From: Batkoa obscura
Lineage: Eukaryota > Entomophthoromycota > Entomophthoromycetes > Entomophthorales > Batkoaceae
Direction of reading: 5' to 3'
Assembly (NCBI GenBank): GCA_030770535.1
Contig: JASVEC010000001.1
Span: forward strand, 62,001-126,000
Length of the DNA: 64,000 bases
Part shown: positions 24,809 to 35,459 of the stretch, one piece after another
How positions within the stretch are numbered: the first letter of the stretch is position 1
Layout: every line of letters starts with the position of its first letter
Made by a program: the position numbers and the translations under genes
The notes under the pieces: generated by a model
Database searches by the model: none
What the model was told of the DNA's origin: nothing
Seen by the model: the letters and a program-made list of their open reading frames with translations, nothing else

Positions 24809-25563
24809 GATTTCAAAAAGTTAAAAATTCAAATTGTTGATTTTGGTTTTTAAAGTAAAGTTTTTTTTAGATTGAAATTGATTGGTTGATAGAATATTGA
24901 AAAAAGGTTGTTGGCTTAGTTGATAAATGAATTAGATGATAATATACAAATAGAAAAAGTTTTAACTATATTATTGTATAGAAAATAATTCTAATTATAG
25001 GGAATATTAATAAAGATCAAAGAAAATTCCACTCGTTTTATAAAAAATAATCAATTTTTTTTATAATTTTAAAAAACAAGTCAATAACACCCAAATTTAT
25101 GATATTCTTTTTGATTTTAATATGGGGATATATTTTGTGTTTAAGAATTCCACTAACAATTTTTCCGCTCAAATAGCGCTTAGAAATAGAAAAAGTGATG
25201 AAGTCAAAAAAACATCCCCATATATTAATAGTTTTTCTTAATTTTGTTACATAAAAATAGATCAAAAGATATTGATTTTCAATTCTCATTTTCTTACATT
25301 TTTGAAAGCCGCAAAAAAAAAAATAAAGACCAAAAAAATTGTTGTAACTTTATTATAATTTAGTTGATTACTCATTTAAGAATAAAATTTTATTTTATTA
25401 GTTAAAATTCAATGATTAAGCTTTATAAAAACCAAATAAGTAAAGAATGGTTCTAAAAATTCTTGCAAAATTTATTATAATAGAATTAGAATATCTGTAA
25501 AAAAATAAGATCTCGAAAATTAAAAACAAGCAAAATTCAAACCATTTTGAATTTTGTTTTAAG
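24809..25563. promoter_or_regulatory. Shared COA3/QNG1 upstream interval
   Basis: 755 bp between divergent start codons containing both promoters and one MITE-A insertion. No distinct TATA box or regulatory motif stands out. Confidence 0.45.
25124..25219 (+). mobile_element. MITE-A copy 12
   Basis: Starts GGGGATATATTTTGTG and ends ACATCCCC, flanked by ATAT on both sides. Inserted between divergent COA3 and QNG1. Confidence 0.85.
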
Positions 25564-26092
25564 ATGACCATTCTTCCTGAAATTATGAATCTTAACCCGG
25601 TAGCTCAAAGTGCTCAATTTATTTATGAGGTAAGAAACTTCTATTTCCAACTTTCAATAAAATATCAATTCCAATATTAATCTTGAATTTTATTAGAATA
25701 GTGAATATGTTAGTATCAATTTGGAAAATGTAGAAAAATTTTGCCAGAAACTTGAAGCTGATATCAACGACGTTCCATTTAATTATTTAAATTGGTCATT
25801 TCATGAGTTAAATCCAAATCCTGATTTTGAAAAAGCATTAGAATGGTAAGGAAAATATTATCCTTCTCATTAAATGAAATATTAATCTTAATTTATTTTT
25901 TATTTTAAAAATTAATTTGTATATTTAGGATTTTTCTTGTTGATTCTTTAAATTTTTCATTTTGGAGTGATTTAGAAATTAATAATGATATTAATCATAT
26001 TAAAAAATATAAATATGGAGTTTTGTATAAGGGAAAAATTTATCAAGGTTATTGGTCTTTACCAGCAATTATTAATCGAGGTAAGTTAATAA

Positions 26093-26134
<42 letters not shown>

Positions 26135-26973
26135 TTATAAATGATAATTAATTAAATAAACTAAAATAATGTTTTATAGCCTTAGATAATGGTATTGATT
26201 TATTAAATTTTAATACAATATTATCTATGACAAGTGAAGAATTAAAGCAATTATTTTATTCGGATTACTCTTTAATAGAACCTTATCCGCCTTTAATACA
26301 AGAAAGAATTTTTGTAATGAAACAAATCAGTTCTGTTATGATCTCCAAATACAATAATAAAGTTGAAAATTTAATTCAAAAAGGCAATAAAGATGCAATT
26401 CAATTAATGACTATAATAACTCAAGATTTTAATTGCTTTAAAGATCAATGTGAGTTTTTAGGGAAAACAGTCCAATTTAATAAAAGAGCTCAAATTTTTA
26501 TTGCTGATATAGCCGCTTATTTAGAATATAAAAACTTAGGAGAGTTTAACAATATTAATCAAATTACTATGTTTCCAGATTATAGGTAATTAATGAAATT
26601 GTAATTTTTCTTAATAAAATTTATTAATCCTCTTTTAAATTATTATAGAGTACCTCAGACTTTGTTAAAATTAGGTAAATTAAAATTCCCTTCACTGTTA
26701 ATTCATATTAATTTATATATAGGAATCTTAAAATATAATGATAAATTAATGAACAAATTAATTCAAAATGAAGCAATAGATTATGGTCAACTTGAAGAAA
26801 TGGAAATACGTGGTAATAGTATTTGGGCAGTAGAATTAATAATACAACAATTAAATAAAAAATTCAATTTAAATGCAATTAAAATGGATTTTTATCTTTG
26901 GGAATATGCTCAACATTATAAATTACATTCCTCCAATTATCCAATTCATAGAACTAGATCCATTTATTATTAA
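25564..26973 (+). CDS. QNG1: Queuosine 5'-phosphate N-glycosylase/hydrolase (DUF2419)
   Basis: Queuosine-salvage enzyme that releases queuine from queuosine 5'-phosphate so it can be used to modify GUN-anticodon tRNAs. Five exons (25564-25629, 25697-25845, 25929-26080, 26180-26585, 26649-26973) give 365 residues, close to the usual 330-350. Family motifs are in order: SAQFIYENSEYVSIN, WIFLVDSLNFSFWSD, the GYWSLPAIINRALDNGI segment, KRAQIFIADIAAYLE, ITMFPDYRVPQTL and EIRGNSIWAVELI. These include the conserved aspartate-rich active-site region. All splice sites are GT...AG and phases agree. Intron 3 contains a (TTA)n microsatellite. It converges with AFG1, stops only 91 bp apart. Saccharomyces lacks this gene, whereas many other eukaryotes have it. 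Confidence 0.93.
26095..26134 (+). repeat. (TTA)n microsatellite in a QNG1 intron
   Basis: About 12 tandem TTA units inside intron 3; probably length-variable between strains. Confidence 0.7.
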
Positions 26974-27064
26974 ATATTATTAGAATAGAATAAAATAAAA
27001 ATTAATATAAAAATTATTTATTTTTATTTTATATTTTTATTTATATTTTTATTAATTCTACTTA

Positions 27065-28619
27065 TTATAAATCAATACTAGAGATTTGTCTTTTAACTGA
27101 ATTAGGGGCTTGTCTATTCATAGTTACCCAATTAATCGATTGCATTTGAACTACTCTTGAATACGTTCTTTGTAAAGCAAACGTTTCTTCATCTACAACA
27201 CTATTTGATGAGTCTTTATTATCTTGTGATTCTCCTATCAAATTATTATTCCCCTTTGGTTGAAATAATAATTCAGTTTTATCAATAGAGAGACAGATTA
27301 AAGTATTCTATAAAAAAAGAGAAATAAAAATTAATTAATTATTAAGTTAAAACTTAAAATTTAATATATGAAAGCTTACTTTATTTTCATATAATGCATC
27401 AATTAAAGTAATAAATCTTCGAATTATATTACGATCACATTGATAAATATAGGGGATATTCGATAAAAAGACACTATGATATTTTTCACTTAATTTTAAA
27501 TAATCCGCTGCATTTAAGGGCTACAATAAATATAATCAATTAATATTTTTGATAATAAATAATAAATAATAAATAATAAATAATAAATAATAAATTATTG
27601 TTTCTCTTACTTGAACACATAATTCTTCAAAAGTGAATTTAGCTACTCCATTATTAGCATATGGTACTATTAATTCTCGTCCCAAGAAATGAAGTTTTTC
27701 TTGTTTAGCTAATTATATTTTTAAAATATTAATACTATTAAGATTATAATTAACAATAAATTACCTTGTTTTCCATTTAAAAATTCCTTAAATAAAACAT
27801 CAAATTTAAATTCATTGATTTCATTAATAGGACTATAATTCAATAATAATTAATAACAATTAATAGCAATTAATAATAAATTAAACAATTTGATTTACCT
27901 TAAATATAATTCATTTTTTTCAGTAACTAAATATTATTTAAAAATATTCATATAAATTATTAATTTTAATATATTGTCATTAATTAATTTACCTTGTCTT
28001 CTATAATCCAAACCAGAATTTAAATCAATTACATTTAATTTTTGTTTTAATAATTCAATACATGGTATAAAACTTTGTCGTTGAATACCATCTTTATATA
28101 GTTCTAATTTATATATTATTTAATATTATTAATCTCTTTTATTTTCTTATAATAACAAAATAATTGAAATTTACCATTTGGATGTCTATTCGAAGTAATT
28201 ATAATAGTTACATTATTTTTAAATAATTCATCAAATATTCTTCTTAAAATCATGGCATCTGCTATATCGGTTACCTAATTTAATATTAAAATTATATTAA
28301 AATAAAAATTAAATATGTTAATATTAAATCTTACTTGCAATTCATCAAAACAAAGTATTTTAGCATTTTTTGATAATTCCATAATAATAGGTGGTATTGG
28401 ATCCCTTATTTTTTTATTTTTTTTTATTTGATGAATACCTTAATTGATAAAATTATTATATAAATACTATTAATATTAATATACTTACGTTCATGTATTT
28501 CAATCATAAAAGCATGAAAATGAACTCTTCTTTTAGGTAGGATTGTTGGTAAACTATCATAAAATAATTCCATTAACATTGTTTTACCTGTACCTAAAAT
28601 AAATAAATTAAATTACTAC

Positions 28620-28653
<34 letters not shown>

Positions 28654-29151
28654 TTTACCTACACTACCAAATAAATAAATTCCATTATTATGCATTGTAT
28701 CTCCCTTTAGATCAATATTCTTTTTACTCTCCTCTTTTTTAATGAACCAAGATTTAACTTTATTTAATAACGATGTATTATTATTATTGTTATTATTATT
28801 ATTAACAATATTATTTAACGTAATATTATTATAATATTTATTTAATACATCAAAATAAATAATATCTAATAAATTAATAATTTTTAATTGAAATTCATCC
28901 ATATTATATATTTTATTTTTAACTTTAGATAAATATAATTTTTTAGGTGTATAATTGGTATTCATTAAAGAGATGGATTCTATTTCTTCATTAGTATTAG
29001 TATTATTATTATTGGTAATAATATTAGGGTTGATGTTGTTGAATCTAATTTTGGTAGTATGAACACAACATGTTAACTTGGGTTGAATAGATAGCCTTGT
29101 TCTATTAATTAATTGTCGGCTTCTTAATATCATTATTGATTTTATATTCAA
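27065..29151 (-). CDS. AFG1: AFG1-family mitochondrial ATPase
   Basis: P-loop ATPase of the AFG1/LACE1 (AFG1L) family, a mitochondrial AAA-like protein that helps clear misfolded or mitochondrially encoded proteins. Ten exons read right to left: 28659-29151, 28489-28593, 28335-28438, 28175-28274, 27993-28103, 27899-27926, 27765-27832, 27611-27708, 27380-27520, 27065-27307. They encode 496 residues with consistent phases. Walker A is GSVGTGKT (about 162-169), Walker B is CFDELQ (229-234), followed by [14 protein letters not shown] and the sensor/arginine motif TSNRHP (261-266). Then come [13 protein letters not shown] and GLDYRR. The N terminus is Arg-rich and acid-poor, as a mitochondrial targeting peptide should be. 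Most relatives have Phe in the Walker B DEFQ; here it is Leu. Several Asn tracts are insertions. Confidence 0.93.
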
Positions 29152-30185
29152 ATTATTAGAAAATATTATATAAAGAGTTAATTGATTTTAAATTTATTCA
29201 TCCGAAATATCCACAATGAAATTCAAATATTCAATTTAATTGGTTCGTTTAGTTGACTAGGAAACATTTATAGATTTTAAAAACATTAAACATTAAAACT
29301 TCAATTAATATAAAAAAAATTAATATCATTATATATATTTCATTAAGTTTATCTTCTGTTTTTATTGGACAAATTAGTTCATGAAAAATATTAAAAATGA
29401 TTCAAGTTTCCTATAACTTGGACAAACTTAGAGAGTAGTTTTCAAATTCTATTATAATTCCAAGCTACTCATGGTCAACAGTAATCAAATATCATCATCC
29501 TACATAAGGAATGGTATTTAAAACATGTTATTAGGAGAAATGTCACACTATACTTTTCGTTTATTTTTATAACAAAGTTTAATTATTGATAATTTTAATA
29601 TTCTAAAGTTTGATTCTTGGTTTCGTTCTTGTCCTTTATATACTTCCACTTGTTATGGTTCTATATATTTTAGGACTCTTTTATTAAAATTCAAGTATCA
29701 TTACATACTATATAAGAAGTGAAACTCTTCTTTATTTTAACCTTTTGGGTTTAAACAGAATTTCTTAATATTAGATCACCAAATGGAATAGTAGTGATAT
29801 TTTATCATGTTTAATCTATCACTAAACATTATTTAGCAAATAATTTAAAGTGATGATATAATAATCTCTTGACTGCTTTAGTTATTTATTTAATAGTTTT
29901 TTAGCTTTTAATTGCATAAATAAGAAATAAACAATAAACAAATAAAGACATTTTGAAATTTATCAAATATAAGCTGATATTTATAAATTTTCCATTTCTT
30001 TATTCGAAAAGTTTGACATTTGTATTAAAGCCAATTTGAAATCCACCAATCAAACTTTAAAATCCTTAAAAATTTCTTAATTATTTGTTAAATTCCAATT
30101 GCCAAGCAAAGGGTAGTAAAAGACTATATAAACCCCAACTCATTCAATTTTTAAAAAAAATTAAACCTCACATTAAAAAAAAAAG
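29152..30185. promoter_or_regulatory. Divergent promoter region AFG1 / glycine-zipper 2
   Basis: About 1 kb between divergent starts. A TATATAAAC box at 30125-30133 lies about 55 bases before the glycine-zipper 2 ATG. Nothing else is recognisable. Confidence 0.45.
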
Positions 30186-30956
30186 ATGAGTAACTATAAC
30201 GATTATTTGGCCCAACAACAACAAATCCAACAGCAGCAATTACAAGCTCAGATTGATTTACAAAATCAAATTATTAATAATCATAATCAAAGCATTAATC
30301 AATATCAACAACAGCAATTGGAACAATTGAAAAATCAAGGAAATTATAATAATAATAACAACAACTATAATAATAATAATACTAATTATAGCAATAATAA
30401 TAATAATCAAGGTGTAATCTTCCCAACTCCAAATAAACCTTTAGAAGACCCTAATTTTTATAATGGGAATCAACATAATAACAATCATCATGACCAAAAT
30501 AATAATGAAGGAAAACCAAATGTAGATTCAGGCGTTGAACCATGGAAGGTAAATCTAATTTTTTATATTTATTAAAAAAACAAAAAGTGATGAATTCAAT
30601 TAATTAATCCTTAAATTTAGGTAGTTGCAGGTGTAGGTGGAGGTTTAGCAGCTGTAGCAGGGTTAGCTTATGGTGGATATAAATTAAATGAACATTTAAA
30701 TGAAAAGAAAAGTCAAAAATTAAAAGAAGAAGAAGAAAGGATGAATAATAAATTATTAGCGGAAGCTAATTATTATTCTAATAATAATAATGAACATAAA
30801 CAGAGTAATAATGGAAATTACGGTTATGTTAATAATAACAATAGTGGCTATAGTAATGAAAAATATGGTAAAGAACACAATACCTATAGTAATAATGGTA
30901 ATGAAAATTATAATAATAACATGAGTCATAATAATGGTTATAATAATGATACGAAT

Positions 30957-30996
<40 letters not shown>

Positions 30997-31067
30997 TGAA
31001 TCATAATAGTAGTTATTATAATGATAGTAAAGTTCCTTTCCCTCAGCCTTCAAATATGAGTTATGGC

Positions 31068-31098
<31 letters not shown>

Positions 31099-31139
31099 GT
31101 AGCTTCGGTATGCCTCAACCCCCTAAATATTATCAATAA
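30186..31139 (+). CDS. Glycine-zipper Q/N-rich protein 2
   Basis: Paralogue of the 22.9-kb gene. Exons 30186-30548 and 30621-31139 over a 72-bp phase-0 intron give 293 residues. It starts with a Gln-rich block (QQQQLQAQIDLQNQIINNHN), then Asn/Tyr tracts and a VEPWK junction before the intron. Exon 2 opens with the glycine zipper at about 122-142 (VVAGVGGGLAAVAGLAYGGY), then KLNEHLNEKKSQKLKEEEE, predicted helical. The long tail is rich in Asn, Tyr and Gly and ends GMPQPPKYYQ. The same intron site and zipper as its paralogue show descent from one ancestor, while the low-complexity arms differ. Function unknown. Confidence 0.85.
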
Positions 31140-31647
31140 AATAAGTTATAACTTATATATGTTTATAGTTTTAAAGTTCATATTATTTCATATTTTATTA
31201 TTTGTGTTATTTTTTATTTAGCATTTTATAAGAGGTAGTATTATATAAATCTATTAATAATTTTAGCAAATAGGTTTTTATCTTCTTATCATTATCCTAT
31301 AAAAATGGGATGAGTTTAAAGTTTCAATATATTGCATTTAAATAAATTAATTTATAAAAATTATATTTCTTTAGATACACACAATAGTATTGAGGAAATT
31401 GATTTTAAGTATAAGAATATGAATTATTAAAAAACAAGATTTACTGTCAATTAGTAATTAATTAACCATAGTTTACTTGTAAATATAAAATATTAATTCT
31501 TATTAAAAATAAAAACTAAATAATTAAATTTATACTAATTGTATTATTAATATAAAATCCATTATTATGTTTATATAATAATCATAATTAAAAATTTCAT
31601 AATTTATATATAAAAACTCTTGGGATAAGTAACTCAATAGAACAAAT

Positions 31648-31744
31648 GGGGATGTATTTTTTTGTTTAACAATTTTACTAACAATCTTTCCGCTGAAATA
31701 GCGCTTAAAAATGGAAAAAATAATGAAGCCAAAAAAAACACCCT
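31648..31744 (+). mobile_element. MITE-A copy 13
   Basis: Starts GGGGATGTATTTTTTTG and ends AACACCCT. Lies 70 bp outside the left arm of the inverted repeat around the trypsin. Confidence 0.8.
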
Positions 31745-31813
31745 AAAATTAAGTTAATTTAAAAGAACATCAAATCTTTAAATAATAGTAGTAAATCAAA
31801 TATAAATGTGGAA

Positions 31814-32039
31814 GTAAAAGCTTGGTTAAAATTGAAGATAAAATTTTCCATTTTACTTTATTTATTTTTATCTAGTGTAAATTTTTGAAAAAATAAATAC
31901 TGGATAAAAAAACGTTTCAATATGAGTTATTTTAAAATTGAGCAAAAAACCAAATATTTCTATAGCACTTATTATTTAATTTGCAATTTTTGCTAAAATC
32001 TAAACTAGACAAAAATTGAATCAAGCTTTCAAACCTATA
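31814..32039 (-). mobile_element. MITE-B copy 1 (left arm of trypsin inverted repeat)
   Basis: Positions 31814-32028 match the reverse complement of 33785-33999 without gaps at 213 of 215 positions. Outer terminus GTAAAAGCTTGG. A diverged third copy is at 55.65 kb. The core carries no gene. Confidence 0.9.
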
Positions 32040-32792
32040 TATACTCAACTCTCTATCTTCCCAATTTTTAAAAAAACATAGATTTGAAATAACATTTAAC
32101 AAATTCAACTAAATTTATAATATTAATAACATCAACAAAATCTATTAAATAGTAATCACAGTTAAAATTTAATTCGCCATCATCAACATTAACACAGTAC
32201 TAAGGTTGATATTGAAAAAAATAAGGTGGAAGGATGGTTTGAAAACAATTTAAATAGATATAATATTTTCAAAAGCTTACATACTAAATTGGGTTTATTT
32301 AGATAACTAAGAAATAGATTTTTCTAAGAAAATTAGTTTATTTTTATAAAACAAGTAAACTAATATTTGAATTATACATTTTGATTATTTTTTTAAAGTT
32401 TATATTGACGAATATTAGTATTGAAAAAGTATAATTTTTAATAACATTTATGGTAATCAATCAATTTTAATAAAAACTAAAACTAAAGCTAAACATTAAA
32501 ATATACCTCTTTTATTCTTATGAATAAATAGATTATATTAATACAAACTTTACAATTTCTATCAATCTTATTTCTTTATTATAACTTACTATCTCAATTA
32601 TCTCAATAAATTAAAACACTTATCTAAATATTAACTTCGAATAGTTAATTACTATAAAAGGAAATTATATCTAACAATTAATAAATTATTATAAATTTTA
32701 AAAAACAAAGAACATTAAAAATATAAAATAACAATCATAAATAAATCCAATCAACTCATACTCTTTTCTCAACTTCATACTTTTATAATACC

Positions 32793-33680
32793 ATGCTTCC
32801 ACTTGTACTTGTACTTCTACTATTGATCAATTGTATAACCAGCCAACATCGTATTGTCAATGGTAACGTTGCCAAGCCATTTAGTTACACATTTATTGTT
32901 TCTATTCAAAAAGAAGGAAGTCATTTTTGCGGTGGTTCCTTATTAGACTCTTCTACAATACTCACAGCTGCTCATTGCAAACCTGAAAATCTCAGCAACA
33001 TTACGGTTCATGTTCATCGATTTGATTTAAGTAAAACAGATGAAGAAGAATCGGGATTTAGTAGTGAAGTTCAACAAATCATTAATCATGAAGAATATGA
33101 TGAAGAAAATGTAGTAAATGATATATCCATTTGGAAATTAAAGAAAGAAATTTCAATGGAGGTGAAGCATCAAAATATTTTATTAGCTGAGAATAAGATT
33201 CAAGAAGATTTAAAAATCAAAAATTTAACTGTTATTGGATGGGGTTATCAAGTTTATGAAACTGAAGAAACTGCTAAAGAATTACAAGTAGCTAAAGTTA
33301 AGCTCGTCGATGTCAATAAATGTGCTAAAAAATGGAAAGAATTTGGTTCATTAGATAAAAACAAAATATTATGTACTAAATATCAACATAAAAAACAAAG
33401 TGTTTGTAATGGAGATTCAGGGGGTCCTTTGGTTTTTTACGATAACAAAAAGAATGCTTATGTACAGATAGGTATTGTTTCTTTTGGTGAAGAAAAATGT
33501 ATTATTGATAAAAATTTTCCAGATGGTTTTGTTAGAGTTCAATCGTATTTAGATTGGATTAATAAAACTAGAATTGGAACTAAAAGTGATAATGACAACA
33601 ATGAAGGGAAGTTAGCACCCAAAAATATATTACGTTCAATAATAAATCTTCTTTATACTGGTTATTCAGATAAATCTTAA
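32793..33680 (+). CDS. Secreted trypsin-fold serine protease (S1A)
   Basis: Extracellular endopeptidase of 295 residues, intronless. A signal peptide ([17 protein letters not shown]) is followed by an almost minimal propeptide and the activation site HR-IVNG. The triad is complete: His61 in LTAAHC, Asp110 in NDISIW, Ser209 in CNGDSGGP. Cysteines 46/62 and others fit the S1 disulfides. The residue equivalent to chymotrypsin 189 is Ser203 rather than Asp, while an Asp (244, in FPDGFVRV) falls at about position 226. This resembles the brachyurin arrangement, so plain trypsin specificity should not be assumed. A 35-residue polar C-terminal extension follows YLDWINK. Flanked by 99%-identical inverted repeats. 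Secreted trypsins are expanded in insect-associated fungi; a role in host or substrate protein digestion is inferred. Confidence 0.93.
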   Translation: MLPLVLVLLLLINCITSQHRIVNGNVAKPFSYTFIVSIQKEGSHFCGGSLLDSSTILTAAHCKPENLSNITVHVHRFDLSKTDEEESGFSSEVQQIINHEEYDEENVVNDISIWKLKKEISMEVKHQNILLAENKIQEDLKIKNLTVIGWGYQVYETEETAKELQVAKVKLVDVNKCAKKWKEFGSLDKNKILCTKYQHKKQSVCNGDSGGPLVFYDNKKNAYVQIGIVSFGEEKCIIDKNFPDGFVRVQSYLDWINKTRIGTKSDNDNNEGKLAPKNILRSIINLLYTGYSDKS

Positions 33681-35459
33681 GTCAAATAAATAGTATGGAT
33701 ATAAATTAAAGTTTTTTTTTAATATTTATATTTATTAAAAATCAACTCTATTACTTTGAATTTTTTATATATGGGTTAGTTTAAAAGCTTGGTTCAATTT
33801 TTGTCTAGTTTAGATTTTAGCAAAAATTGCAAATTAAATAATAAGTGCTATAGAAATATTTGGTTTTTTGCTCAATTTTAAAATAACTCATGTTGAAACG
33901 TTTTTTTATCCAGTATTTATTTTTTCAAAAATTTACACTAGATAAAAATAAATAAAGTAAAATGGAAAATTTTATCTTCAATTTTAACCAAGCTTTTACT
34001 CATATTAAATGTTTTAATAGTTAAATATAATCTAATACATAAGCATTTATAGAAATTCTAAAATATAGTATATGTAATTACAAAGGATGCAATATTACTA
34101 TAATACTAATATAAATATTAATTAGCTTAAGATCTTCTATTTTTAATAATTTTATATCGAAATTACAGTCTATAGCTAGGTATATTGTTTAATATAAAGG
34201 ATATCCTTTTTGATTCAGTGTTTTGTTCATTTTTTATGATATGAAATTTCAAAATACACTGAAATAAATTTTGAGATAAAAGACACAACCCTACAAGAAA
34301 TTATGTTTGGATTGAACATCAACTTGAGATAGGTGTGGTACCTTAATATCGTTTCGTCTAACTCTATTGAATATATCTACCTTAAAAGTCTTGTATTTAT
34401 TATCAATGATATTGGTATTAGCGTTTATAACAGATATAAACTCCGATTATTTTTAACTTGAACAAGTTAAAGTATTCGAAAACAAAGTGATATATTAATA
34501 TTAACTTATTAAGTAGTTCTATAATAGTTTAGTATTAATTTCAATAACATTTATGTCGTATTGATTTCAATAAAAGATTTTAAAGCCCAATTTTTATACG
34601 TTTGCAGCTAACTTGAATATAATATTCGTAAGCCAGCTCAATAACTCTTACTGAAAAAACCATGTTTAAAGTATTTTAAGTGTAATAAGATTTGATATAT
34701 AATTACAATAGCATAACCTCAAGTAATTCTCATTAACCAATGGCTACTCATTTCAACAAACGCATATAGTTTTTTATTGTATAGTCCTTGATCTTACATT
34801 TGATGGTAATATCAAACAATATAAATTAAAGGGAATAAATTGAGTAAATTGGTTTTGTGCAATATTTTACAAATTATGATCAGAGCTGCTTGATTAAAAA
34901 ATCCCTTATTTTTAGGCTGAAAATTATTAAGCCTATTTTTTTTCTAAATCCCGAAGAGTAGAAGCTATCAAATACTTTGTTTATGGTTATAAAAGGAAGA
35001 GGAATTAAATTATAAGAGTTGGGTTTTTATAAAGAAGATAAAGGTAGGTATGGGGTTATGTTAGTAGAAAATTAGATGATTAAAGAGAGAGGCATTAAAT
35101 CCTGTTTTAGAACTTTGTATTCCGCTAAAGCCTATTATTAAAATTCAATAATTGTAACCTAATTCGTTGAAATCTTTTAATTAGAATTGTAGGACTATAA
35201 TTGGTCAAATTCTGAAAACCATATTACTTAAAGCCAATAAAATGGGGATTTGTCTCACTAATAGAATTAATTTAAGCCTATTGTTATCAAATTAAGTGAT
35301 AAAGCTAAATTAATTGGTCAATTTCAAATTTCAAATCTATTAAACCAATTATATTTCAAGAAACATGAGTTTCCTATCCTTAACCAAGGAAAATAGTATA
35401 AACACATAATTCAAAACGGTTTCCTATTTTCCTTTAATTGATAAAAGATAAATTAAAAA
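33681..35459. other. Interval downstream of the trypsin
   Basis: Contains the right MITE-B arm and about 1.4 kb of featureless DNA before the Mei2-like gene. Confidence 0.6.
33774..34000 (+). mobile_element. MITE-B copy 2 (right arm of trypsin inverted repeat)
   Basis: Begins GGGTTAGTTTAAAAGCTTGG and ends AACCAAGCTTTTACTC, flanked by ATAT on both sides, so it looks like a complete element with imperfect terminal inverted repeats. Its core is 99% identical to the opposed copy at 31814-32028. Confidence 0.9.

Larger units (their letters stand above)
31140..32792. other. Interval upstream of the trypsin
   Basis: Contains MITE-A copy 13 and the left MITE-B arm. A TATAAAAG near 32653-32660 is a plausible trypsin promoter element. 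The rest is AT-rich. Confidence 0.55.

Noticed and set aside
30756-31053. Antisense open frames rich in Ile or Tyr across the Q/N genes (also at 23146-23331)
   Set aside because: They are reverse readings of Asn-codon tracts.
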